DNA of 64,000 nucleotides from Denitrificimonas halotolerans (GTDB lineage: Bacteria; Pseudomonadota; Gammaproteobacteria; Pseudomonadales; Pseudomonadaceae), in contig NZ_JAXIVU010000008.1 in the NCBI RefSeq assembly GCF_034259425.1, forward strand, positions 55,299 through 119,298, given 5' to 3'. Below are positions 1 through 9,339 of this stretch, in pieces (position 1 is the first letter of the stretch; each line of letters opens with the position of its first letter). The position numbers were made by a program, and so were the translations under genes. The notes beneath the pieces were generated by a model, which ran no database searches, was not told the origin of the DNA, and saw nothing but the letters and a program-made list of their open reading frames with translations.

Positions 1-678
1 ACGCTGCTTTACTTGCTGCGCGGCTTGTACATATTCACGTACACCTTTATCGCCTAGCAAACGAGCAATCAATAAAAAGCGCGGCGCGCTCTCTGTAGAC
101 AGCGGAGCCACTTCAAATTGTGCAACATCCACACCGGAGCCATTGACCACACAAGATTGAGCCGCCGAACTCAGAATATTCAGCTGACGAAATAACGCCT
201 CATCATCAGGGTTCTGAAAAAACACTGTGTGGCTACGTTTTAAAGCCGTACGATACAGCCCCTGCACCAAAGCCCTCACCTTACTGCGCTGGCCATCATC
301 CTCACCGATAAAAGCAAAGCCTAAGCCTGTAATTAAAGCAAAACGCTGTGGCACCCGCGCTAACCAAGCCGCCAAAGTGCCATAAATAACCGGCTTGATG
401 GTATAGCCCAGCACACACTGCGGTTTAATCTGACGCATCAATCGCCATAGGGCCAACATGGCTCTTAAATCAGCCAGAGGATTCATACCCGCACGCTGCA
501 TGGGAACATCGTGAGCAAGCACACCGAGCTTATTCAACTCGGCCATCACTTCGGCATTTGCCGTTAACTCAGGCGCAGCCACATGTACAGTTAAACCTTT
601 GCTCAGCAGTGCTTGGATAAGGGGTTTGCGAAAAACGATTAAAGAATCTGCAAAGCCAGCAATCAGTAAAAACTTCAT
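1..678 (-). CDS. Glycosyltransferase family 4, CapM/PglA-like (3' end outside the window)
   Basis: An open frame runs from an ATG at 676-678 to the window edge with no stop, giving about 226 N-terminal residues. It begins MKFLLIAGFADSLIVFRKPL and has the N-terminal half of a GT-B glycosyltransferase: a Rossmann start, then VLGYTIKPVIYG and ITGLGFAFIG, then RFLLIARLLGDKG, which is the hinge leading into the C-terminal donor domain. This resembles the CapM/PglA-type family that adds early sugars of lipid-linked repeat units. The start is 2 nt after the stop of the membrane polymerase gene, so the two are co-transcribed. The donor-binding EX7E motif lies beyond the edge. Donor and acceptor sugars cannot be deduced. 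Confidence 0.85.
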   Translation of the reverse strand, partial: MKFLLIAGFADSLIVFRKPLIQALLSKGLTVHVAAPELTANAEVMAELNKLGVLAHDVPMQRAGMNPLADLRAMLALWRLMRQIKPQCVLGYTIKPVIYGTLAAWLARVPQRFALITGLGFAFIGEDDGQRSKVRALVQGLYRTALKRSHTVFFQNPDDEALFRQLNILSSAAQSCVVNGSGVDVAQFEVAPLSTESAPRFLLIARLLGDKGVREYVQAAQQVKQR

Positions 679-680
679 GT

Positions 681-1868
681 TTATTTAAACCTTGGGCCGC
701 GAGGCAAGCGATTTGCAGATGCAGTTGTAGTAACAGCCGGTGCTGGCTTACGTTCTTTACCTATCAGCGAGATCAGTAAGAAAATGAGCATAGGCGTAAA
801 CATCCATTTTTGTCGCATGGCAATACCTAAGTTAGCACTTGTCATTGCTAACACTACCCACGCTAAACTTGCATATACCCACATAAACATACGATTCTCA
901 GCAAATACCTGCACTTTCTTCTTAAATAACGAATAGCCACCAGCAATAAACAAATAGAGTAAAATTAAGTTATCAAGTGCCGCAGCTAAAGCAGTTATTG
1001 ATCGAGCTTCAAAAATTAAAGGTCGAAACATATAAGTAAACAATTGCATCGGTAGGCTCATGCTAGAAATATCTACCCCACCACCGCCTTCCATATTGTG
1101 AGACTGCCGATTTTCTACATAGTCCATAATACCCTCAGCACTAGTAGGATCTGAAACACCTGCATACTGCAAAGCAAAAGGCACCATCACTGCTGCACCA
1201 ACCATTGCGACAACACCTAACACTAGACGTTTAGCCAGATTGGTTTTCTTATCAAACATTACTGATACGGCTAGACCTATAACCATCATGCCAGCCATGT
1301 GTGGGCGAACTGTAAGCATAAAAAAAACAGCCAATACCATCAGCCACACTCGCTTGTTTAACTGCAAAGCAGCCCACATTGCTAAGCCCATGGCTAAAAA
1401 CGAAATTGCATCTTTACCAATTGCTGATGACCAAAAACTCACTGAAGGCAAAAACACAATTATAGTTGCGAGCATTTTTAATAAATTAGACTTATTTCTT
1501 GTCGCCTGCTGCAAAGCTCTATCAAAAGCAAGGAGCCCGATCGAACCGAAAATATTAAAAACTAAAAAACAACTTAATATGCCAAAACCTAGCCCGTGTA
1601 CTAATATACTCGTTAAGCCGTCTACAGCTGCAGTGCCAAATTCAAAATCAAAACGACCAATGACTGCTTTTCTATAGTAAGCAACAGAATCACCACCAAA
1701 CTTTGTTACATAAGCCAAATAAATTAAGCAAAAAGCAGTATGCCAAAAATAAATTAAAAGCCCACGTTTATTTGACGACTTAAACACACCTGATATTTTC
1801 GCTGTTAAAAAAGCACCAGCAAGAAAAACTATAAAAGCACTGATAATCGACCAAGAGTTTTCAAACAT
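681..1868 (-). CDS. Polytopic membrane protein, probable EpsG/Wzy-type polysaccharide polymerase
   Basis: A 395-residue, very hydrophobic protein with roughly ten membrane segments. The loop FGGDSVAYYRKA and the motif WSSAIGKDAISF are the kind seen in EpsG-like and O-antigen polymerase families, which join lipid-linked repeat units in the periplasm. No signal peptide is separable from the first membrane helix. It lies between asparagine synthase (25 nt upstream) and a glycosyltransferase (2 nt downstream) in one transcription unit. It is one of three polymerase or ligase candidates in the window and the likely partner of the flippase at 13649-14944. Sequence alone cannot separate Wzy from another polytopic cell-envelope enzyme. 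Confidence 0.7.
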   Translation of the reverse strand: MFENSWSIISAFIVFLAGAFLTAKISGVFKSSNKRGLLIYFWHTAFCLIYLAYVTKFGGDSVAYYRKAVIGRFDFEFGTAAVDGLTSILVHGLGFGILSCFLVFNIFGSIGLLAFDRALQQATRNKSNLLKMLATIIVFLPSVSFWSSAIGKDAISFLAMGLAMWAALQLNKRVWLMVLAVFFMLTVRPHMAGMMVIGLAVSVMFDKKTNLAKRLVLGVVAMVGAAVMVPFALQYAGVSDPTSAEGIMDYVENRQSHNMEGGGGVDISSMSLPMQLFTYMFRPLIFEARSITALAAALDNLILLYLFIAGGYSLFKKKVQVFAENRMFMWVYASLAWVVLAMTSANLGIAMRQKWMFTPMLIFLLISLIGKERKPAPAVTTTASANRLPRGPRFK

Positions 1869-1893
1869 AAAATCACTTTTTATTAAAAATAAA

Positions 1894-3852
1894 TTACTGG
1901 TTTTCTAACCACGCTTGAAACATCAAGATATTCCAAAGATGATACTGCCAGTTCTTTTTGCCGCTTAAATGTTCAAGCCACATCGTTCGTATTGGTGCCG
2001 GATGAAAATACCCTTCTTGCCTTAAACGTTTTTCATCGAGCAAAGCTTCAGCCCATTCCCGTAAAGGCCCGCGCAGCCAACTTGCTAACGGAATGCCGAA
2101 ACCGGCCTTAGGTCTTTCAATTAAATCTTTTGGCACATATTTATATAAAACTTGTCTTAATACCCACTTGCCTTGTCCATTACGGATTTTATATTCAAGA
2201 GGCATTTTCCACGCCAACTCGACAACACGGTGATCCAACATAGGTGTGCGGGTTTCTAAGCTGCTAGCCATTGCAGCCCGGTCAACCTTAACCAAAATAT
2301 CATCGGACATGTAAGTCTGAGCATCCATTGCCATCATTGCATGCTCTAAACAGTCAGTTTTTGGCCAAGCAGAAGGATCTGTGAGAAGTGTAATGGGTTC
2401 TTGGCCATTAATCACAACGCTAGCTGGGTCTGTCCAGTGACTTGTGAGCTGTCTATAAAAAGCTTCTCCGCTAGACAGTGTTAACACTTCTGAAAGTTTA
2501 CGAGCCTTTTCACCAGGTATAGATAACTGAAGCTTTTTAGGTAGAACGGGTTTGGCAAATTCAAACAGTTTATCCCAACTGTTTGGTGATAAAGAACGTA
2601 ATCCTCCTGCAGCTAAATGCCTTACAAAACTAGGCATCTTCTGTACAGGTCCCCAAACTTTTTGAGCTGCAACGTAACGATTATAGCCGCCGAACAGCTC
2701 ATCACCTGCATCACCACTCAGCGCAACAGAAACATGTTGTTTAGCTAACTGACTGACTAGAAAAGTGGGAATCTGCGAGCTATCTGCAAACGGTTCGCAA
2801 TACATGTTGGCTAAATTAGGAATGACAGATAAAGCATCATCTGGTTGTACATAAAGTTCTGTATGTGCTGTACCAAGATGCTTAGCAACTGCCTTTGCAT
2901 GCTCCGCTTCATTATAGCCAGGCTCATTAAAGCCCAAAGTAAATGTACGCACAGGCATATCAGATTGTGCTTGCATCAAAGCAACAATTGTTGAGCTGTC
3001 TACCCCACCACTCAAAAATGCACCTAGGGGTACATCAGCGAGCATTTGATCAGCAACACTCTTCTTAAGCTGCTCCTCTAAAGCATCAACTGCTGCTTCT
3101 GGGCTACCAACAAAAGGATTAGCCAACCCTTGTTCAACCACATTATTTAAAGACCAATAAGGCTTAGGAGTAGCAGCCTTAGATTGGCTCAAGTCGCCTT
3201 GCAAGGGGATTTGCAGTACATGGCCGGGCATCAGCTTTTGAATGCCCTTATAAATGCTATAAGGCGCAGGGATATAACAGTGGCGTAATAATAAAGTTAA
3301 AGCATCACGATCAATGACTGCCTCAAACTCAGGATGTGCTTTTATAGATTTAAGTTCAGATGCAAAAATCAATAAATCGTTAGACCAACCCCAGTACAGT
3401 GGCTTCTCACCCATGCGGTCACGAGCCAGCGTTAACACTTGCTCTTGCTTATCCCACACAGCAATTGCAAACATACCTATTGTTGCTTGCAAGGTTTTTT
3501 CGATACCCCATGCAACAAAGCAAGCCAGTAAAGTTTCAGTGTCAGAATGTCCGCGCCAGTTTATTACCAAGCCAGACTCAGCAAGCTGTTTACGTAAGGA
3601 TTGATGATTGTAAATCTCACCATTTAAAACAAGTACATACCGGCCACATTCGGAAATCATCGGCTGATTGCCAGCACTACTTAACTCCTGTACCGCTAAC
3701 CGACGATGCCCAAAAGCAAGGCCGAGCAAACTGTCCAGCCAAAATCCACCTGCATCTGGACCACGATGTTGAATTGAAAAATTCATCTGTTCTATTACAG
3801 ACTGCATAGGAATTATAGAATGCGCATTAAAGAACCCATTTAAGCCACACAT
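1894..3852 (-). CDS. asnB: Asparagine synthase (glutamine-hydrolysing) family amidotransferase
   Basis: A 652-residue, full-length AsnB-type enzyme. The N-terminal glutaminase (Ntn) domain has the nucleophile Cys2 in MCGLNGFF, HRRLA around 49-53, the NGEIYN oxyanion motif at 77-82 and SDTE at 103-106. The synthetase domain has the pyrophosphate loop SGGVDSS at 281-287 and SGDAGDELFGGY. The family transfers glutamine nitrogen to an adenylylated carboxylate. In polysaccharide clusters, such as WbpS with WbpO and WbpP in Pseudomonas O6, the inferred substrate is a uronic acid such as GalNAcA rather than aspartate. WbpO and WbpP are encoded upstream here, which supports that role. It starts 2 nt after the stop of the preceding glycosyltransferase. 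Confidence 0.88.
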   Translation of the reverse strand: MCGLNGFFNAHSIIPMQSVIEQMNFSIQHRGPDAGGFWLDSLLGLAFGHRRLAVQELSSAGNQPMISECGRYVLVLNGEIYNHQSLRKQLAESGLVINWRGHSDTETLLACFVAWGIEKTLQATIGMFAIAVWDKQEQVLTLARDRMGEKPLYWGWSNDLLIFASELKSIKAHPEFEAVIDRDALTLLLRHCYIPAPYSIYKGIQKLMPGHVLQIPLQGDLSQSKAATPKPYWSLNNVVEQGLANPFVGSPEAAVDALEEQLKKSVADQMLADVPLGAFLSGGVDSSTIVALMQAQSDMPVRTFTLGFNEPGYNEAEHAKAVAKHLGTAHTELYVQPDDALSVIPNLANMYCEPFADSSQIPTFLVSQLAKQHVSVALSGDAGDELFGGYNRYVAAQKVWGPVQKMPSFVRHLAAGGLRSLSPNSWDKLFEFAKPVLPKKLQLSIPGEKARKLSEVLTLSSGEAFYRQLTSHWTDPASVVINGQEPITLLTDPSAWPKTDCLEHAMMAMDAQTYMSDDILVKVDRAAMASSLETRTPMLDHRVVELAWKMPLEYKIRNGQGKWVLRQVLYKYVPKDLIERPKAGFGIPLASWLRGPLREWAEALLDEKRLRQEGYFHPAPIRTMWLEHLSGKKNWQYHLWNILMFQAWLENQ

Positions 3853-3854
3853 AG

Positions 3855-4937
3855 TTAAGTTATATCGCTCTTGATTATTTCATGAAATGTATGAGCTAAA
3901 ATAGGTGCTTGGACTTGCAGAGAATACTTGGTTTCTACTGCTTCTCTTCCAGCATTACCAAGCTTTTTGCGTTCTTTATGTGAAGAAAGTAATACTTCCA
4001 AAGCTATGATCCACTCATCTGAAGTATCTGCAAGCAGACCACATTTACTGCCTTCAATAATATCCACATTAACTCCAACAGAAGAGCCAATCACAGGAAC
4101 TGCGCAAGCCATATACTGAATCAATTTATAGCCACACTTACCTTTTTCCCATGGACCATCGGGTAACGGCATAATGCCAATATCCATTTTCCTGATAAGC
4201 TCTGATTCGGAAGCTTCACTCCAAGGCAAAACTTGTACGTCCAAGCCTTCTAGCTCAAGCGCAATATCAGCCGAAGCTCCAACTAACATAAGGCGTGCAT
4301 TGTATTTATGACAGACTTCCAGCAAAGCATCGTAGATACCTACCACATATTTTTGTGTGGAAGGAGACCCTATCCAGCCAATAACTAAGCGCTGAGATAC
4401 TACATCTTCTTTAGGTATATAGCGTGAACTATCAACAACCGTCGGTATTACTTTGACGACTTCTGCACCGGCCTTGTGTGCACGCTCCGCTAAGTAAGTG
4501 TTACCTGCAACCACACAGGCAGAACGCCTCATCACCACATCTATTTTTTTACCTAAAAACCTGCGAATCACTGGTTTAGGGGATAAATCATAGTTATGAA
4601 AAATCGCATCGTCATAGTCCACTACATAACGCTTGCCAATTAAAGCTAAGAAACGTTCAAAAACTGATGGTAAATATGGGAAAAGCTCGTATTCAATCCA
4701 AACTAAATCATAACGAAACACAGTACATAAAGTGAGCAAACGCTTAAAATAATAGCTCAAAATTGCTAAGCGTGAACGGCTACCTTTACTGTATAGATCT
4801 TTAAGGTAGGCCTCATCGAATAAGCTTTGAACAGTAAACTCAAAACCTTGCTGCTCAAGATAGGGTAGATATTGTAAAGTTCTTAGACGTGAGCTAGCAC
4901 CCATACGTGGGTATTTAGTAAGCAATAATACTTTCAT
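3855..4937 (-). CDS. Glycosyltransferase family 4
   Basis: A 360-residue GT-B fold glycosyltransferase. The N-terminus MKVLLLTKYPRMGASSRLR carries the acceptor-side loop. The hinge reads LVIGWIGSPSTQKY near 185. The donor-binding region reads KCGYKLIQYMACAVPVIGSSVG, where the sugar-nucleotide site is expected. The ATG shares an ATGA overlap with the stop of the upstream glycosyltransferase, indicating translational coupling. It would act on the cytoplasmic face of the membrane to extend an undecaprenyl-linked repeat unit. Linkage and donor are not predictable from sequence. Confidence 0.85.
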   Translation of the reverse strand: MKVLLLTKYPRMGASSRLRTLQYLPYLEQQGFEFTVQSLFDEAYLKDLYSKGSRSRLAILSYYFKRLLTLCTVFRYDLVWIEYELFPYLPSVFERFLALIGKRYVVDYDDAIFHNYDLSPKPVIRRFLGKKIDVVMRRSACVVAGNTYLAERAHKAGAEVVKVIPTVVDSSRYIPKEDVVSQRLVIGWIGSPSTQKYVVGIYDALLEVCHKYNARLMLVGASADIALELEGLDVQVLPWSEASESELIRKMDIGIMPLPDGPWEKGKCGYKLIQYMACAVPVIGSSVGVNVDIIEGSKCGLLADTSDEWIIALEVLLSSHKERKKLGNAGREAVETKYSLQVQAPILAHTFHEIIKSDIT

Positions 4938-6163
4938 TTTCCAACCTGGCGCTGTTTAGTAGATTTAGCATCTAGTATTTTCTGATAAACAGCACGATAA
5001 GCTTCTATTCCATTTTCTAGAGAGAACACTACTTCCGCAGCATAGCGGCAACGTCTAGCCAATTCAGGGTCTTGCATTAAGATCTCCAGCTCATCTAAAG
5101 CTTGGTTCATATCGGCATCCGAACTGCTTTTAGCCAACACACCAACACGGTACCTTTCGATAATATGCGCCACATCACCAATACCAGCGTTGGCAATCAC
5201 AGGTAAGCCACAACCGAGGATTTCTCCCATACGAGTAGGAGCACTTCCTATTTTTCCTAGCCCATCAGTAAAAAACATGACAGAAGCCGTTTGTGTTTGC
5301 ACAGCTTTATGTACTTCATGCGATGGCAAGGGATAAACTTTCAACCTAGACTGAAGATCTTGATCTCCGCCAATTGCTTTACGAACTATTTCAGGGTTAT
5401 CACGCGTAATCACTTCAAACTGGGCGTCAGGTTCACGCTTCGCTAACACTTTAAAACAAGCAGCTAACCAGTCCAAACGAAACCATCCACTGAGCACAGT
5501 ACCTAAACAGCTATATACCTTAGGTTGATTAGGCCGCTTAGATATAGGCACAAAACGATTAAGATCTGCGCAAGTTGAAATGACAGATATTTTCTGGTTT
5601 TGAAGCTCTTGCGGGTATTCTTTTTTAAGATGAACAACCGCAGCATGAGTAAGCGACACCACAGTTGCTGCACGGGCTAAGCATTTGCGTTCTGCCCGAA
5701 CAAGTAATTTATGCATTATTGAATCGCGTTTAATTCGTCCAGCTGTTATTAACTCCTCTGGCCATAAAGCACGCATATCAAAAATAAAAGGGGTGCCTTT
5801 TAGCTTATTAACAACTAAAGCAACTATTGTTGGTAGATATGAACGAGCATGAATAATATCAGCATTACCACGTGATACCTCACGCAAGCATAAATAAAGA
5901 AAAACCAGCATACTCCAAGCTGGTGCTATCACTTTAGGTTTATACATAAAACGCTGTGGTAACCAATGAATACCATGAGTTTTACAATCAGCATCGACTC
6001 TCGCAACTGCTGTTTTATCTGCCAAGTCTTCAGGTTTTTCAAAACTGATTAGTGTGATTTTGTAATCAGACGACAAACCTCTTAAATAAGACAGTACTTG
6101 ACTTTGCCCAAGGGGTTCAAGCATTCCATTTCGAGTAATATAAAGAATGGCTGACTTACTCAT
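4934..6163 (-). CDS. Glycosyltransferase family 4
   Basis: About 409 residues from the ATG at 6161-6163 (MSKSAILYITRNG). That ATG is preceded by an AGGGAA ribosome-binding site. A longer frame reaches 6238, but its extra 25 residues are low-complexity and lack a site. The protein has a GT-B layout: an N-terminal acceptor domain with ADIIHARSYLPT and FDMRALWPEE, and a C-terminal donor domain with SAPTRMGEILGCGLPVIA. The FDMRALWPEE-type motif is common in WbuB-like capsule transferases. It overlaps the downstream glycosyltransferase by 4 nt. A 94-nt AT-rich gap separates it from the upstream asparagine synthase paralogue. Confidence 0.85.
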   Translation of the reverse strand: MSKSAILYITRNGMLEPLGQSQVLSYLRGLSSDYKITLISFEKPEDLADKTAVARVDADCKTHGIHWLPQRFMYKPKVIAPAWSMLVFLYLCLREVSRGNADIIHARSYLPTIVALVVNKLKGTPFIFDMRALWPEELITAGRIKRDSIMHKLLVRAERKCLARAATVVSLTHAAVVHLKKEYPQELQNQKISVISTCADLNRFVPISKRPNQPKVYSCLGTVLSGWFRLDWLAACFKVLAKREPDAQFEVITRDNPEIVRKAIGGDQDLQSRLKVYPLPSHEVHKAVQTQTASVMFFTDGLGKIGSAPTRMGEILGCGLPVIANAGIGDVAHIIERYRVGVLAKSSSDADMNQALDELEILMQDPELARRCRYAAEVVFSLENGIEAYRAVYQKILDAKSTKQRQVGK

Positions 6164-6257
6164 GCTAATAATTTCCCTGCATTTTTGAAAACATTTAAAA
6201 ATATCTAAAAATAAAGACTTTTGCTGAGCATTCAGCACTGTACGTTAATAATATAAA

Positions 6258-8132
6258 TTAATCATTAGAGAGAAATATATCTAAATTTTCTGAATACCAC
6301 ATTTGAAACATTAAAATTGTCCATATTTTTCTATCATCATTTTTTTTCTCATAAAATAGTTTCAATAATTCAGAAACATAATCTGGGTTAAAAAAACCAT
6401 ATTTAACTAGACGCTCTTTACTTAAATAGTCATCCAACAAATACTTGAGATCACCACGAAGCCATGAATTAATAGGAATACCAAAGCCTTGTTTATTTCT
6501 TAAGAATAACTCTTCAGGGATGTAGCGCTTTAAAATCTTTTTTAATGCCTTCTTATTCTTTTTTTGGGAAATTTTCATTCCAGCAGCAAATTCAATAATT
6601 TTATGATCTAGTAGTGGCTCCCTACCTTCTAGAGAAACACTCATTGTAGCTCTATCAACTTTGACAAGCAGGTCATCTGGCAAATAACCTTTAAAATCAG
6701 AAATCATCATTTTCTCTAATTGAGAAGTTTCCACATAAGACTCTTTTTCAATAGAAAAATTATGTGATGTTAACTTTTTAATTTCTTCCTTACAAAAAAC
6801 AAAACTAGAAGCCTTAAATGCTGTAGCTATATCATCATGCTCCAATACACTTTTAAACCTCATAAACTTAGTATAGAACTTTTCATTTATTCTATTCAAA
6901 AAAACCAAAGGTATTGGAATCAAATCTATTATTTTCAAAATAAGATTTTTAAATGGAAATTTATGAATAAATGGGAATCTTTTTTCCATTAGCGTATAAC
7001 CCAAGTACCCACAAAATAATTCATCACCACCATCACCAGATAAAACAACAGATACTTTTTCTTTTGCAAGTTTAGATGCCAGAATTGTTGGTATGGCTGA
7101 GCTATCCCCAAATGGCTCATCAAAAGTTTTTGGTAAAATTTTAATAATTTCCAGTGCATCTTCTTTTTTGCAAATACGCTCTGTATGATTTGTTCCTAGA
7201 TAATTCGCAATTTTTTTAGCGTGACCCGATTCATCATATTTTTCATCTTCAAAACCAATAGTAAAAGTATTAATTGGAGTATTACTATTTTTTTGAAGAA
7301 TTGCTGCGACCAAAGAGCTATCTATACCACCACTAAGAAAAGCACCTATTGGAACATTTGATACTTTTCTTAGTTTGAAAGACTCAATAATTATATTCTC
7401 TAGCTCATTTAAATAATCTTCCGACTTCATCTTTATTTCAGAATAATAATCTTTTACATTCCAATAGCGCTCCAATTTAATATTTCTTGAAACAAGATCA
7501 AACTTTAAATAATGTCCAGGTAACAGCTTTTTAGCTGCTTTAAAAATAGTTCTTGGTGCATGAATATAACCAAAATATAGATAAGACGATACTGACTCGT
7601 AATCTATACTTTTATCAAAGGCAGAACACTTTAAAAAAGGCTTCAATTCACTTGAAAATATAAATTCAGTGTCTGTTATGAAATAATACAGCGGTTTCAC
7701 ACCTACACGATCACGAAAAACTGTGATTTCTTGCTTATGGAAATCATAAATTGCAAAAGCAAACATTCCACGAAACTTATCAATACTTTTAACGCCCCAA
7801 CAGTGATAAGCCTTCAAAATCACTTCAGTGTCTGAATCAGACTTAAACTCATATCCATTTTCTATAAGTTCTTGTTGTATTTCTTTAAAATTATATATCT
7901 TTCCACCATGAATTATAGCCAGATCCTCATAAACCATCGGTTGATGACCCTTAGAGCTTAGATCCAAAATAGAGAGTCTTTTATGGCCTAATAAAATAGA
8001 GCAAGCATCATGAGAAAAAGACTCAACACCTTCACCGTCAGGTCCCCTATGCTTCATACTAGCTAGCATTTCTCTAAAAATATCGGTACTTATACTTTTT
8101 GTATGATCAACTAAACCTAGTAATCCACTCAC
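6258..8132 (-). CDS. Asparagine synthase family protein with a degenerate glutaminase site
   Basis: A 624-residue AsnB-type protein. It starts at a GTG (8130-8132) that overlaps the upstream stop as TAGTG and has an AGGGAG site 9 nt before it. The synthetase half looks intact: SGGIDSS at 267-273, SGDGGDELFCGY, and a normal C-terminal helical end. The glutaminase half has lost key residues. Residue 2 is Ser (AGT) where the family has the nucleophilic Cys, and the oxyanion motif NGEIYN reads GGKIYN at 76-81. Glutamine hydrolysis is therefore unlikely. It could use free ammonia or ammonia from a partner. The gene is strikingly AT-rich compared with the rfb and wbp genes, which suggests separate acquisition together with the next glycosyltransferase. 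Confidence 0.85.
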   Translation of the reverse strand: MSGLLGLVDHTKSISTDIFREMLASMKHRGPDGEGVESFSHDACSILLGHKRLSILDLSSKGHQPMVYEDLAIIHGGKIYNFKEIQQELIENGYEFKSDSDTEVILKAYHCWGVKSIDKFRGMFAFAIYDFHKQEITVFRDRVGVKPLYYFITDTEFIFSSELKPFLKCSAFDKSIDYESVSSYLYFGYIHAPRTIFKAAKKLLPGHYLKFDLVSRNIKLERYWNVKDYYSEIKMKSEDYLNELENIIIESFKLRKVSNVPIGAFLSGGIDSSLVAAILQKNSNTPINTFTIGFEDEKYDESGHAKKIANYLGTNHTERICKKEDALEIIKILPKTFDEPFGDSSAIPTILASKLAKEKVSVVLSGDGGDELFCGYLGYTLMEKRFPFIHKFPFKNLILKIIDLIPIPLVFLNRINEKFYTKFMRFKSVLEHDDIATAFKASSFVFCKEEIKKLTSHNFSIEKESYVETSQLEKMMISDFKGYLPDDLLVKVDRATMSVSLEGREPLLDHKIIEFAAGMKISQKKNKKALKKILKRYIPEELFLRNKQGFGIPINSWLRGDLKYLLDDYLSKERLVKYGFFNPDYVSELLKLFYEKKNDDRKIWTILMFQMWYSENLDIFLSND

Positions 8133-9208
8133 TATTGAAAACTCCCTATGTATTGCTTTGCAATTTTATCAACTGAAAAATCAGCTGCACGACGCTTTAA
8201 AGCTTCTTTATCATGCTTTTGTTGCAAAGCTTCCAACATGGCTTGCGTTAAAGCTTCAGGATCATCAACAGGTACTAAAGTCCCGTATTTTCCATCCTCT
8301 AAAATTTCTCTTGGCCCAGATTTACAGTCAGTAGACACTATTGGTGTACCCACACTCATCGCTTCCACTATTACATTTCCAAACCCTTCGGAGTCAGAAG
8401 AAAGTACGAATAAATCAGCACATACATAATAAGGAGTTGGATCAGAAACAAATCCTGTTAATACTACATCCTGTTCAAGATTTAGCGATTTAATAAGCTC
8501 AGAGTATTCATCCCTCAACTCACCATCACCAACTATATAAAGTTTAGATTTGATTTTATTCCGCAACAATGAAAATGCTTCTATCAATAAAAAATGATTT
8601 TTAACTTCTGTATAACGCCCAACTGTTATAATTACTGGAATATCTTTAGCAAACCCCAAATCTTTACAATTAAAATCAAACTCATTACAGGATTGCGCAG
8701 GATTATATATCAATTCAATATCCTTGGAGGAAATACATGATAAATATGCAATATCTTCAACTACACCTTTTGATACACCTACCGTTTTATGCGCAATTCG
8801 GTAAGCTATTGCCATACTTGCCCGAAAAACAAAAAACTTAAAGATCCCCTTATTACTATACTGCTCTGACAATATTCCATGTTCACTTACAATACAAATA
8901 GTTTTTTTAAAACTTAAAAAAGTTGCTAATGATGCAATTACAGTCAAAGGCCACATTGCAGCAAGTAAAATATCTGGTTCTTCTTTTCTTATATAGCTTA
9001 TTAAGAGTGAAAAAACATTCCTGAACTTAATTACATTTAGAGTTTTAACTGGAATTTCTTCAGGTACAAGATTCAGCAACCCTCCTTTTTTAGATAGCAA
9101 CAAAAACTCTACTTGATTAGTCTTAGCTAGCTCTTTAGCTAAGACTAGTCGCATTTTCTCAGCTCCACCTTCTTTAAGGTTAGGAAGCAAAATTGTTATC
9201 TTTCGCAC
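8132..9208 (-). CDS. Glycosyltransferase family 4
   Basis: A 358-residue GT-B glycosyltransferase starting at GTG (9206-9208), with an AAAGG site 8 nt upstream. Visible features are LPNLKEGGAEKM in the N-terminal acceptor domain, the hinge PVIITVGRYTEVKNH, and the donor-binding EX7E segment SEGFGNVIVEAMSVGTPIV followed by DCKSGPREIL. This is a typical GT4 capsule or O-antigen transferase. The gene is AT-rich like the AsnB paralogue that follows with a 1-nt overlap. Just upstream lies the ruined rfbB copy, so the pair looks like a transferred cassette joined to the rfb operon. Confidence 0.87.
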   Translation of the reverse strand: MRKITILLPNLKEGGAEKMRLVLAKELAKTNQVEFLLLSKKGGLLNLVPEEIPVKTLNVIKFRNVFSLLISYIRKEEPDILLAAMWPLTVIASLATFLSFKKTICIVSEHGILSEQYSNKGIFKFFVFRASMAIAYRIAHKTVGVSKGVVEDIAYLSCISSKDIELIYNPAQSCNEFDFNCKDLGFAKDIPVIITVGRYTEVKNHFLLIEAFSLLRNKIKSKLYIVGDGELRDEYSELIKSLNLEQDVVLTGFVSDPTPYYVCADLFVLSSDSEGFGNVIVEAMSVGTPIVSTDCKSGPREILEDGKYGTLVPVDDPEALTQAMLEALQQKHDKEALKRRAADFSVDKIAKQYIGSFQ

Positions 9209-9339
9209 AGCAAATACCTTTCCATATTATAATTATTAAATAAATTATAGCTAACAAATTCTTTATCATTTAAAATATTTAATGGATAAAACTTATTAAA
9301 TATTAATTGCTTAATTTCTGATTCGGGGTAATTCCACCA

